DNA from: Bacteroidales bacterium
GTDB taxonomy: Bacteria > Bacteroidota > Bacteroidia > Bacteroidales > VadinHA17
DNA length: 8,897 nucleotides
Assembly: GCA_025455505.1 (NCBI GenBank)
Contig: JALOMK010000065.1
Location: forward strand, 1-8,897
Direction: 5' to 3'
The notes beneath the pieces are model-generated. The model was not told the DNA's origin, did no database searches, and was given only the letters and a program-made list of their open reading frames with translations. This document shows, one piece after another, positions 1 to 6,569 of this stretch (position 1 is the stretch's first letter; each line of letters opens with the position of its first letter). The position numbers and the translations under genes were made by a program.

Positions 1-46
1 CTCCCCCTGTAACCAGTACTCTGCTATTCCTCAATAACCGATCCAT
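1..46 (-). CDS. NAD-dependent epimerase/dehydratase, N-terminal fragment (cut by window edge)
   Basis: Only the first 15 codons are visible, reading MDRLLRNSRVLVTGG from an ATG at 46-44. The ending VLVTGG is the first beta strand and the start of the glycine-rich NAD(P)-binding loop of extended short-chain dehydrogenase/epimerase proteins. An in-frame TAG lies at 58-56, so the start must be this ATG or the TTG just before it. It follows the 2-epimerase gene on the same strand after 61 bp. A nucleotide-sugar dehydratase, epimerase or reductase acting in the same pathway would fit (inference). The exact enzyme cannot be told from so short a piece. Confidence 0.55.
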   Translation of the reverse strand, partial: MDRLLRNSRVLVTGG

Positions 47-107
47 CAACCACTGCTAAAATTCGTGCAATTTTACAAAAAATATATCGTTTTTCCTTTG
101 ATCATAA

Positions 108-1271
108 TCATCTATTTTCAAACATCTGTATTATCTCGCCGAGTATGAATTCGGCCGTCTTTCCATCACCATAAAATGCGGGATAATTCAAAACTTCCTT
201 TTGCTCCATAAAATGAACGAATTCTTCCTTTAGTTTTTGAGTATCTGCATCCACCAGTCTGGCAGTGCCATTTGCCACCAGCTCCACCCATTCGGTCTCT
301 TTTCTCAATACAATACACGGTTTCCTGAAAAAATGTGATTCCTTCTGCACACCTCCTGAATCAGTTATTATCATCCTGCAATGTTTTTCAAGCAGGATAA
401 TTTCAAGAAAGGATGCAGGAGGTACAATACTGACAAAGGTACTTCTGCATAATTCCCGGTGAAGTTCTTTAAGTTTTGTGTTCAAAGAGACAATTGTCCT
501 GGGATGCAAAGGCATAATAAGATGAATATCATTCTCTTCGGCCAATTTCATAAGCGTTGTAAGGATCGCACTTAACCTTTCAGTATCATCAGTGTTTGAA
601 TCTCTGTGAATGGTAACAAGTATATATTCGTCTTTTTTTACAGATAGCTGGTCTAACAATCCTGCCTTCTTTTTTTCAGCAAGCTCTGAATAGAACAGGG
701 TATTATCATACATAATATCCCCTGTGAGGTAAATCTTCGGATTGTTGATTGTATAGGGGGGGCTGTTCTCAGGCCGGAAGCCTTCATTCATAAGGTTCTT
801 GAAGGCTGCATTTGTGGGAGCAAAAAGCAGAGTGGATGAATGGTCACTTATTATCCGGTTAAGCTCTTCTGGCATTGTTTTGTTGAACGATCGAAGCCCT
901 GCTTCGATATGTATAACCGGGAAGTGAAGTTTTGATGCGGCAACCGCCCCTGCAAGCGTTGAGTTTGTATCGCCGTAGAGGAGCACGCAATGAGGCTTTT
1001 CCTCAAGGAGAACCTCCTCAATACCGGTGATCATCATCGATGTCTGCCTGCCGTGTCCTGCAGAGCCGACTCCAAGGTTAAAATCAGGCCTGTGGATTTC
1101 GAGCTCATCAAAGAAAACATCAGACATTTCCCTGTCATAGTGCTGTCCGGTATGAATAAGTATCTCGGTTATCCTGTCAGGGAAGTGTTTTGTTATAGCC
1201 CTGCTTATTGCAGAGCTTTTGATTATCTGAGGCCTTGCACCAACTATGTTGAGGAGTTTTACCGGAAGCAT
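108..1271 (-). CDS. wecB: Non-hydrolysing UDP-N-acetylglucosamine 2-epimerase family protein
   Basis: This cytoplasmic GT-B-fold enzyme should invert C2 of a UDP-GlcNAc-type sugar, giving UDP-ManNAc or a derivative for surface polysaccharide. At 387 residues it has normal family length. Visible signatures are GARPQ (11-15), HTGQHYD (40-46), YGDTNST with D101, HIEAGLRSFN with E123, MPEELNR (133-139), VTIHR with H222, and the UDP-binding DSGGVQKES (304-312). By family analogy R13, D101, E123, E136 and H222 are the active-site set. The MSDVFF and GDIMYD stretches recall the WbpI branch, which acts on UDP-diacetamido-glucuronate, so the substrate may not be plain UDP-GlcNAc and the wecB symbol is nominal. 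The gene starts 20 bp after the rny stop, so cotranscription with rny is likely. No complete polysaccharide partner gene is visible to settle the pathway. Confidence 0.9.
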   Translation of the reverse strand: MLPVKLLNIVGARPQIIKSSAISRAITKHFPDRITEILIHTGQHYDREMSDVFFDELEIHRPDFNLGVGSAGHGRQTSMMITGIEEVLLEEKPHCVLLYGDTNSTLAGAVAASKLHFPVIHIEAGLRSFNKTMPEELNRIISDHSSTLLFAPTNAAFKNLMNEGFRPENSPPYTINNPKIYLTGDIMYDNTLFYSELAEKKKAGLLDQLSVKKDEYILVTIHRDSNTDDTERLSAILTTLMKLAEENDIHLIMPLHPRTIVSLNTKLKELHRELCRSTFVSIVPPASFLEIILLEKHCRMIITDSGGVQKESHFFRKPCIVLRKETEWVELVANGTARLVDADTQKLKEEFVHFMEQKEVLNYPAFYGDGKTAEFILGEIIQMFENR

Positions 1272-1291
1272 GTATGTAGAATAACAGAAAT

Positions 1292-2860
1292 CTACTTCGC
1301 ATAATTAACCGCCCTTGTCTCGCGGATGACAGTAATCTTTATCTGGCCGGGGTAAGTCATCTCATTCTGTATCTTTCGGGCAATCTCGAAAGAAAGGCCT
1401 TCAGCTTCCTTGTCATTCACCTTTTCTGCGCCTACAATTACCCTGAGTTCCCTGCCTGCCTGTATAGCGTATGTTTTTGTGACGCCGGGGTACTGCAGCG
1501 CAAGTGATTCAAGCTCCTTGAGTCTTTTAATGTATGACTCCACTACTTCACGGCGGGCACCGGGACGGGCTCCGGATATTGCATCACAGACCTGGACAAT
1601 CGGGGCAATCAGTGTTGACATCTCTGTTTCGTCATGATGAGAACCTATGGCATTGCAAATTTCAGGTTTCTCCTTGTACTTCTCTGCAAGTTTCATCCCG
1701 AGGATTGCATGCGGAAGTTCAGGTTCGTCATCCGGAACCTTACCTATATCATGAAGCAGACCTGCCCTCTTTGCAATTTTGGGATTAAGCCCCAGTTCGG
1801 CAGCCATAATCGAACAAAGATTAGCTACTTCCCTTGAATGCATAAGAAGATTTTGTCCGTATGAAGACCTGTATTTCATCTTTCCGACAAGACGTATCAG
1901 TTCAGGGTGCAATCCGTGTATCCCCAGGTCTATTGTTGTGCGTTTTCCGACTTCAAGAATTTCTTCCTCCACTTGTTTTCTTGTCTTGTCGACAATTTCC
2001 TCAATCCTGGCCGGATGTATCCTCCCGTCAGTTACAAGCTGATGCAGGGCAAGCCTGGCGACTTCGCGACGAACCGGATCAAAAGCAGAAAGCACTATTG
2101 CCTCAGGGGTGTCATCAACTATTATTTCAACTCCGGTTGCTGCTTCAAGGGCTCTTATGTTCCTCCCTTCCCTGCCAATTATCCTGCCCTTCATTTCATC
2201 TGATTCAATATGAAAAACAGTTACCGCATTTTCGATTGCATTTTCAGCGGCAACTCTCTGAATTGTCTGCACGACAATTCTCTTGGCTTCCTTATTGGCT
2301 GTCATTTTTGCTTCATCAAGTATTTCATTGATATATGACATTGCACCTGTCTTTGCTTCCTCCTTGAGTGACTCTATCAGGTGATTTTTTGCTTCGTCGG
2401 CTGAAAATCCTGATATTGATTCAAGCTTTTCCACCTGCTGCCTGTGCAATTTTGCAAGCTCTTCGTTTTTTCTGTCAAGCAGTTCAAGCTGGGATGTCAG
2501 GCTTTCACGAATGGAATCGGCCTCATTCTTCTTGCGCTGGGCTTCTTCAATTTTCTGTGAAAGTGCCTGTTCCTTCTGTTTAATCCTGTTCTCTGACTGG
2601 GATATCCAGTTGTTCTTCTCGTTGATTACTTTTTCATGTTCGGATTTAAGCTGAAGGAACCTTTCTTTTGCCTGAAGTATTTTTTCCTTCTTTATAACCT
2701 CCGCTTCAGCCTCTGCCTCGCTTATAAGTTTCCTGCTTTTGGTTCTTAGTGCAAACTGCCAGAGCAGGTATGAAGCGCCGAAACCTGTTATCAGGGCAGA
2801 CAGGCCTATTATAATAATCAGGCCCGACCCTATCTGTGCCAATATGAATAATAAAATCAT
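1292..2860 (-). CDS. rny: Ribonuclease Y, membrane-anchored endoribonuclease
   Basis: RNase Y cleaves single-stranded RNA and starts mRNA decay from the inner face of the membrane. The 522 residues show the full family layout. A hydrophobic membrane anchor spans about 2-36. A long charged coiled coil follows at about 40-170. A KH RNA-binding domain carries [12 protein letters not shown] at 225-236. The metal-dependent HD domain has H341, the HD pair H370-D371 in [11 protein letters not shown] at 408-410 and D426. The C-terminal domain is complete, ending near the ITVIRE motif. The ATG at 2860 begins directly with the anchor, as expected. No exact Bacteroidota promoter was found between the upstream RNA gene and this start, so transcription may come through from the zapA side or from an unrecognised promoter. 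The next gene starts only 20 bp after the stop. Confidence 0.97.
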   Translation of the reverse strand: MILLFILAQIGSGLIIIIGLSALITGFGASYLLWQFALRTKSRKLISEAEAEAEVIKKEKILQAKERFLQLKSEHEKVINEKNNWISQSENRIKQKEQALSQKIEEAQRKKNEADSIRESLTSQLELLDRKNEELAKLHRQQVEKLESISGFSADEAKNHLIESLKEEAKTGAMSYINEILDEAKMTANKEAKRIVVQTIQRVAAENAIENAVTVFHIESDEMKGRIIGREGRNIRALEAATGVEIIVDDTPEAIVLSAFDPVRREVARLALHQLVTDGRIHPARIEEIVDKTRKQVEEEILEVGKRTTIDLGIHGLHPELIRLVGKMKYRSSYGQNLLMHSREVANLCSIMAAELGLNPKIAKRAGLLHDIGKVPDDEPELPHAILGMKLAEKYKEKPEICNAIGSHHDETEMSTLIAPIVQVCDAISGARPGARREVVESYIKRLKELESLALQYPGVTKTYAIQAGRELRVIVGAEKVNDKEAEGLSFEIARKIQNEMTYPGQIKITVIRETRAVNYAK

Positions 2861-2900
2861 TATTTATCGTTTTAAGTAATTATTTAACTATATCTATAAC
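2861..2900. other. AT-rich gap between the structured RNA and rny
   Basis: This 40-bp AT-rich stretch forms the rny leader downstream of the RNA's U-run. It contains no exact TAnnTTTG element on the minus strand and no clear Shine-Dalgarno sequence before the rny ATG, which is common in Bacteroidota. Confidence 0.5.
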
Positions 2901-2926
2901 AAAAAAAAACCCGCAAAGTTCCTCCA
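2901..2926 (-). terminator. U-run 3' end after the RNA closing helix
   Basis: The 3' arm of the closing helix (2926-2910, ending TGCGGG) is followed at once by nine T on the minus strand (2909-2901). The alternative hairpin CTCCAGC (2960-2954) with GCTGGAG (2928-2922) also lies just upstream of this run. The element probably defines the RNA 3' end and may partly terminate zapA transcripts before rny. Termination is inferred, because the helix spans the whole RNA and is not a short local hairpin. Confidence 0.5.
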
Positions 2927-3102
2927 GCTTTTATAAAACCCCATATCTGTATGGCTGGAGCTACTAATTCAGTTCGAACGTCCACTGTCCTGCAGAAAGC
3001 AGAATTCCGATGAATCGGAATGAGGCCTGTCCTTGCTGAACCAAGAGTTGCTCCAAAGTTTTAACTGTTGAGTTTCAAAAATGAATGAAGAAACAATGCG
3101 GG
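2901..3102 (-). ncRNA. ssrS: 6S-like structured RNA (candidate ssrS)
   Basis: No ORF fills the zapA-rny gap. On the minus strand it folds like 6S RNA, which binds housekeeping RNA polymerase by mimicking an open promoter. The closing helix pairs CCCGCA (3102-3097) with TGCGGG (2915-2910), then after a symmetric UU/UU loop pairs 3094-3086 with 2926-2918 (9 bp, two G-U). A large asymmetric bubble follows. Its 3' side carries the hairpin CCATA-CAGA-TATGG (2954-2941). The apical arm starts with 3056-3050 paired to 2961-2955 and 3043-3036 paired to 2972-2965, and holds the hairpin ATTCCGA-TTCA-TCGGAAT (3021-3004). Nine U (2909-2901) follow the closing helix. Adjacency to zapA matches proteobacterial ssrS. 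The ends are inferred from the fold. No exact promoter was found just upstream, so processing from the zapA transcript is possible. The structured RNA is well supported; the 6S name rests on shape and position. Confidence 0.7.
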
Positions 3103-3130
3103 CAATATCCTGCTATGTAAAAGAACGCTG

Positions 3131-3430
3131 TTACTCTTTTGACTGAAGTACCTGATTGATTTTGTCAATCATCTCATTCAGTGCCCCGGGGAGATAATCC
3201 TTCTCAACCTTTTCCTCCTCTTCAGCAAGCCTGATAACATACTGAAGAGCTGCCATTGCAAGAAAGTCCTGTACATCCTTATCAGTGTACCTCTGCTTGT
3301 ACTGCAGCACTTTTTCGTTTATCAGCCTTGCTGCCTTACGAATTTTCTCCTCATTTTCCCTTTCTACCTTCAATGGATAATACCTGTCAGCTACATTAAC
3401 CCTGATGGAAAGCTTATCATCCATTGCCAT
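3131..3430 (-). CDS. zapA: Cell division protein ZapA
   Basis: ZapA is a small cytoplasmic protein that crosslinks FtsZ filaments at the division site. The 99-residue length is typical. The N-terminal half has the family pattern: a short beta region (LSIRVNVADRYYPLKV, about 6-21), then the EEKIRKAARLINEKV helix and the segment DVQDFLAMAALQYVIRLAEEEE (about 53-74). A long C-terminal helix for tetramer formation follows. The start is the ATG at 3430, 3 bp after the stop of the upstream coiled-coil gene, so the two are translationally close and certainly cotranscribed. A second ATG two codons in (3424) would give MDDKLS and is equally plausible. The stop lies about 28 bp before the predicted 5' end of the structured RNA. 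Confidence 0.93.
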   Translation of the reverse strand: MAMDDKLSIRVNVADRYYPLKVERENEEKIRKAARLINEKVLQYKQRYTDKDVQDFLAMAALQYVIRLAEEEEKVEKDYLPGALNEMIDKINQVLQSKE

Positions 3431-3433
3431 ATC

Positions 3434-3727
3434 TTATCTGTTTAAAAGAGCAACACATCTGTCAATTTCCCGCACAAGCTCACTTATTTTCCGCTTTGCC
3501 TCCGACGCATTTTCGCCTTCACCCAACAATGCTCCTGACAATTTCAATCTGTCATATTTTATTTCAAGGTCCTTAATTCGTTCATCCTTTTCAGCCGCTG
3601 CCTTCCCAAGCTCCTCATTCAGTGCGCTTAATTCGGCATTTTTCTTTTTCAGGGCAGTATACCTGTCTATAAGTTCCTCAAGTTTCCTGTTCAATAAGAA
3701 TAATTCCTCGCTACCCTGAACCGGCAT
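3434..3727 (-). CDS. Small coiled-coil protein encoded upstream of zapA (function unknown)
   Basis: This 97-residue protein is highly charged and almost wholly helical. Heptad-like leucine/isoleucine spacing runs from about residue 9 to 63 (LFLLNRKLEELIDRY, then KKKNAELSALNEEL and IKDLEIKYDRLKL). A glycine-containing break follows (LLGEGENA), then a short C-terminal helix ending VREIDRCVALLNR. There is no signal peptide or membrane segment, so it is probably cytoplasmic. It is the first gene of the operon, with an exact promoter just upstream and zapA only 3 bp downstream. This tight pairing suggests a partner of ZapA at the Z ring, in the manner of the unrelated small coiled-coil protein ZapB, but that is inference from context and shape, not from recognised homology. 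Confidence 0.85.
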   Translation of the reverse strand: MPVQGSEELFLLNRKLEELIDRYTALKKKNAELSALNEELGKAAAEKDERIKDLEIKYDRLKLSGALLGEGENASEAKRKISELVREIDRCVALLNR

Positions 3728-3743
3728 AGTAAAATATTTAGGA

Positions 3744-3774
3744 CAAAATTAACATTGTTAATGATATTTTCAAA
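3744..3774 (-). promoter_or_regulatory. Bacteroidota-type promoter for the coiled-coil/zapA operon
   Basis: Read on the minus strand, TTTG (3774-3771) is followed by a 19-nt spacer and TAATTTTG (3751-3744). This is an exact match to the -33 TTTG / -7 TAnnTTTG consensus of the Bacteroidota primary sigma factor. Transcription should begin a few bases downstream, leaving only a very short leader before the ATG at 3727. Confidence 0.8.
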
Positions 3775-3791
3775 AAATCCGTCGAAAATAG

Positions 3792-3822
3792 TTTGGCTGT
3801 AATAGGCATAAGTTTAGCTTTG
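3792..3822 (+). promoter_or_regulatory. Bacteroidota-type promoter for the M23 peptidase gene
   Basis: TTTG (3792-3795), a 19-nt spacer and TAGCTTTG (3815-3822) match the Bacteroidota -33/-7 consensus exactly. The implied start is roughly 3827-3831, giving a leader of about 20 nt before the ATG at 3851. It stands back to back with the minus-strand promoter; the two -33 elements are 17 bp apart. Confidence 0.8.
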
Positions 3823-3850
3823 CAGGTCTTGAATACACACCTAGCTCCTT

Positions 3851-5566
3851 ATGCATATTTTATTGCTGATTATATTGAACACCATTGCTTTAGGCTCCAC
3901 GCAACTGAAACAGGGAGAAAAATCAATCTTTATTTCGCCCGTCAGGATACCAGTGCAGCTCTCAGCGAACTTCGGTGAATTACGTCCCGATCATTACCAT
4001 TCCGGCCTGGACCTTAAAACCCAGGGAGTCACCGGCAAGGATATCGTGGCAACAGCTGACGGCTATATTAGCAGGATTGGCGTTTCTCCCGGAGGCTTCG
4101 GCAGGGCGCTTTATATGACTCATCCTTCAGGGTTTACTACAGTATACGGACATCTCGACAGATTCTCTCCCGAAATAGAGGAGTATGTGAAATCGGAGCA
4201 GTATGCAAAGAAGTCATTTACGATTTCACTCTTTCCCGAAAAAGACAGGTTCAGGTTCCGCCAGGGTGAACTTATTGCATATTCCGGCAATTCGGGAAGC
4301 TCAGGAGGGCCGCATCTTCATTACGAAATACGGCGCACAGACGGGGAACGCCCTGTCAATCCTCTTTTTTTTGAATTCGGCACAGGTGACAATATAAATC
4401 CTGTTGTCGAGAAACTTGTAATTTACCCTCTCGGCAAAAACAGCGAAATTAATGGCCGTAACGCAGCAATGACACTCAATGTTGCCGGCGGACATGGAAA
4501 TTATTATCTGCCGGCTGGCAGAGAGATCAGCATCAGCGGACCTGCCGGGTTCGGCATCAGGGCCTTTGACCTGCTGAACGACAGTTACAACAAGTGTGCT
4601 GTATATTCGATAGAGCTTGAAATCGACAGCGTGAGGCTCTTCAGGTATGTGATGGATTCCTTCTCATTCAGCGAAACGAGATATATCAACAGCCATATCG
4701 ATTACGAAACATATATAAAGGACAATGTATTTATTGAGCGTGTATTCAGGCTGCCAAACGACAGGCTAAGCGTATACAAGGAAGTAATAAACAGGGGTAT
4801 CTTTAATTTTAAAGACTCGCTCACGCATTCTGTCAGGATAAAAATTGCCGATGTTCACAACAATGTCTCGGTTCTTGCCTTCATGGTGAAGCCCGCTGTT
4901 CACTCCGGAATAAAAAGACTGCACAGCGAATATGACAAAGTTATGCCATACAACAGGAGCAATACTTTCAGTTCCGACGGCATCTCGTTCAGCATACCCG
5001 CCGGCTCCCTTTATGACACACTGTTTTTTACCTATGCCAGGGAGAACGCCCGCGAGGGAATGTTTTCCGACATTCATATTGTACATAACCGTTACACCCC
5101 GTTGCACAGGCCGGGAAAACTCATACTGAAACCATCGTCGGTTCCTAAGGGAAAAGAATCCAAACTGCTAATCGCAAACATTGGCGACAATAACAGGAGG
5201 ACGGCCATCGGAACTTCATGGAACGGGTCTTCACTCGAAGCAAACATTTCAACCCTTGGAGCCTATTTTGTAGCTATTGATACAGTTGCACCTGAAATTT
5301 CAGCTTCCGGTTTCACTCCCGGGACAGACCTCAGGGGAAGAAAGAGTATCAGGTTCAGGATAACGGATGATTTTTCAGGAATCAAATCTTATGAGCCTGA
5401 GATTGATGGCAAATGGTATTTGTTTGAATATGATCCCAAAAATAACCTCCTCATATGCGATTTTGATGAAGACCGCATAAGGAAGGGTGCAAAACATGAC
5501 CTGGTGCTTAAGGTCAACGACAACAGGGATAACTCAAACACCTACAGGTGCTCCTTTACCTGGTAA
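3851..5566 (+). CDS. M23 family (LytM) zinc metallopeptidase, envelope-located
   Basis: This is a probable peptidoglycan endopeptidase, or a catalytically competent relative, acting in the periplasm or envelope. The N terminus (residues 2-15, HILLLIILNTIALG) is a short hydrophobic signal-like segment. An in-frame TAG at 3842-3844 rules out any longer start. The LytM domain covers about 28-175 and shows the full zinc set: HSGLD with H50 and D54, YGH with H101, and HLH at 155-157. The remaining 400 or so residues contain no recognisable enzyme motif and look beta-rich, ending in a segment with RFRITDDFSGI. Such long C-terminal extensions are common in Bacteroidota M23 proteins. The export signal has no Lys or Arg before the hydrophobic stretch, which is unusual. 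It has its own promoter and no operon partner. The exact substrate bond is unknown. Confidence 0.9.
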   Translation: MHILLLIILNTIALGSTQLKQGEKSIFISPVRIPVQLSANFGELRPDHYHSGLDLKTQGVTGKDIVATADGYISRIGVSPGGFGRALYMTHPSGFTTVYGHLDRFSPEIEEYVKSEQYAKKSFTISLFPEKDRFRFRQGELIAYSGNSGSSGGPHLHYEIRRTDGERPVNPLFFEFGTGDNINPVVEKLVIYPLGKNSEINGRNAAMTLNVAGGHGNYYLPAGREISISGPAGFGIRAFDLLNDSYNKCAVYSIELEIDSVRLFRYVMDSFSFSETRYINSHIDYETYIKDNVFIERVFRLPNDRLSVYKEVINRGIFNFKDSLTHSVRIKIADVHNNVSVLAFMVKPAVHSGIKRLHSEYDKVMPYNRSNTFSSDGISFSIPAGSLYDTLFFTYARENAREGMFSDIHIVHNRYTPLHRPGKLILKPSSVPKGKESKLLIANIGDNNRRTAIGTSWNGSSLEANISTLGAYFVAIDTVAPEISASGFTPGTDLRGRKSIRFRITDDFSGIKSYEPEIDGKWYLFEYDPKNNLLICDFDEDRIRKGAKHDLVLKVNDNRDNSNTYRCSFTW

Positions 5567-5576
5567 GGATTTTATT

Positions 5577-6479
5577 TTAGCTGTAAATCCTGGAAGGATA
5601 TACTCCTGCAGCAATCATCCGGTTCAGACTCTCGACAACAAAGGGCTTGTCTTCGCGGTAAGTTACACCGAACCATCTTTCATTGCTCATGAGTATCTTG
5701 ATTGTCACCTCCCCGCTCTTTACGAACTTGTCAATTGAAGTAGGAATATCAAGTTCAGATTTCGGATCCATCCCATGCCTGTCGATAAAGCTTCTGAATT
5801 CTGACCCAAGGAAACTGTAACATGAAGGTTTAAATCCCCACAGGTTCATTGAAACAACTTCTTCTCCCGTGAACTTAAGCATGCTTCCGTCGGGTGCAGG
5901 TGCCTCTGCTCCCGTTGCCGTCTTTGAAATCTGGCGTGTTTCGACAATATTTTTCAGAAATCCCTTTTCGTCTACCCTGCACACTCCCCTGTTGACATGA
6001 CCATGATCTGACAGCGTGTTACCCATTTTGTAACCCACAATGCAGAAATTATTGGGATCCTTGTCGTTAATAAGGAAGTCGCGCAGTATCGTGAATGATT
6101 CAACGCCGTAGTAATCGTCTGCATTTATGACTCCGAAAGGTTCATTTATCTTTTCAGCTGTCACAAGTATTGCATGACTTGTTCCCCAGGGCTTCTGCCT
6201 TTCAGGGGTAACCTTTGAGCCTTCAGGCAGGTTTGTGATCTCCTGGAAAACATAATCAACTTCGATTTTCCCCTTCAACCGCTTTACGAAGCGCTCCCTT
6301 ACCTGCTCCTCAATGTCACGCCGTATGACAAAAACAATTTTTCCGAAACCTGCCCGGATTGCATCATAAATCGAATAATCTATTATTGTTTCACCTGAGG
6401 GTCCGACCTCGTCAAGCTGCTTGTTACCGCCATAACGTGAGCCCATTCCGGCTGCAAGAACTAGTAGAGTTGGTTTCAT
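5577..6479 (-). CDS. Sugar-phosphate nucleotidyltransferase (GT-A-like NTP transferase)
   Basis: The enzyme should join a nucleoside triphosphate to a sugar 1-phosphate, yielding an NDP-sugar and pyrophosphate in the cytoplasm. From the ATG at 6479 it has 300 residues. The nucleotide-binding signature LAAGMGSRYGGNKQ is at 8-21, followed by EVGPSGETIIDYS (24-36). KPWGTSHAI is at 96-104 and the metal-binding NADDYYG at 119-125. The C-terminal part (about 200-300) lacks the left-handed beta-helix repeats of GlmU. The ORF extends 11 codons upstream to 6512, but the Rossmann strand normally begins within a few residues of the start, so 6479 is preferred. Which sugar and nucleotide it uses cannot be read from the sequence. 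No sugar kinase gene lies beside it in the window. It converges on the M23 gene with 10 bp between stops and diverges from cutC. Confidence 0.88.
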   Translation of the reverse strand: MKPTLLVLAAGMGSRYGGNKQLDEVGPSGETIIDYSIYDAIRAGFGKIVFVIRRDIEEQVRERFVKRLKGKIEVDYVFQEITNLPEGSKVTPERQKPWGTSHAILVTAEKINEPFGVINADDYYGVESFTILRDFLINDKDPNNFCIVGYKMGNTLSDHGHVNRGVCRVDEKGFLKNIVETRQISKTATGAEAPAPDGSMLKFTGEEVVSMNLWGFKPSCYSFLGSEFRSFIDRHGMDPKSELDIPTSIDKFVKSGEVTIKILMSNERWFGVTYREDKPFVVESLNRMIAAGVYPSRIYS

Positions 6480-6561
6480 GTCTAAGGTTTTTGAGGTTCT
6501 TTTGATCTGCAATTATACAGAAAATTTATACTATTTTTAACTTAATTTGATAATTTGCACC

Positions 6562-6566
6562 AGGAG
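6562..6566 (+). promoter_or_regulatory. Shine-Dalgarno site setting the cutC start
   Basis: AGGAG lies 3 nt before the ATG at 6570. The open frame extends back to a TTG at 6555, but this site overlaps that extension and favours the ATG, which also gives the usual CutC N terminus MKPLLEICVDS. Confidence 0.55.
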
Positions 6567-6569
6567 CTG

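Noticed and set aside
1861..2331. 156-codon plus-strand frame inside rny
   Set aside because: It is antisense to the conserved KH and HD domains and has a low-complexity, non-protein-like composition.
3103..3130. Dedicated promoter for the 6S-like RNA
   Set aside because: GATATTGC near 3108-3101 only loosely recalls the -7 box, and no -33 TTTG lies 19 nt upstream.
5566..5600. GGATTT/AAATCC hairpin after the M23 stop
   Set aside because: The stem is AT-rich with a long loop and no following U-run; it also lies partly in the opposing gene.
6480..6512. Eleven-codon N-terminal extension of the nucleotidyltransferase
   Set aside because: The nucleotide-binding strand normally starts within a few residues of the first Met, so the ATG at 6479 fits better.
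6510..6557. Possible -7 elements in the nucleotidyltransferase/cutC divergent gap (such as TATAATTG on the minus strand at 6517-6510)
   Set aside because: Each has at least one mismatch and none has a TTTG-like element at the right spacing; too weak to list.
6555..6569. TTG start extending CutC by five codons
   Set aside because: The ATG at 6570 has an AGGAG just upstream and gives the usual family N terminus.
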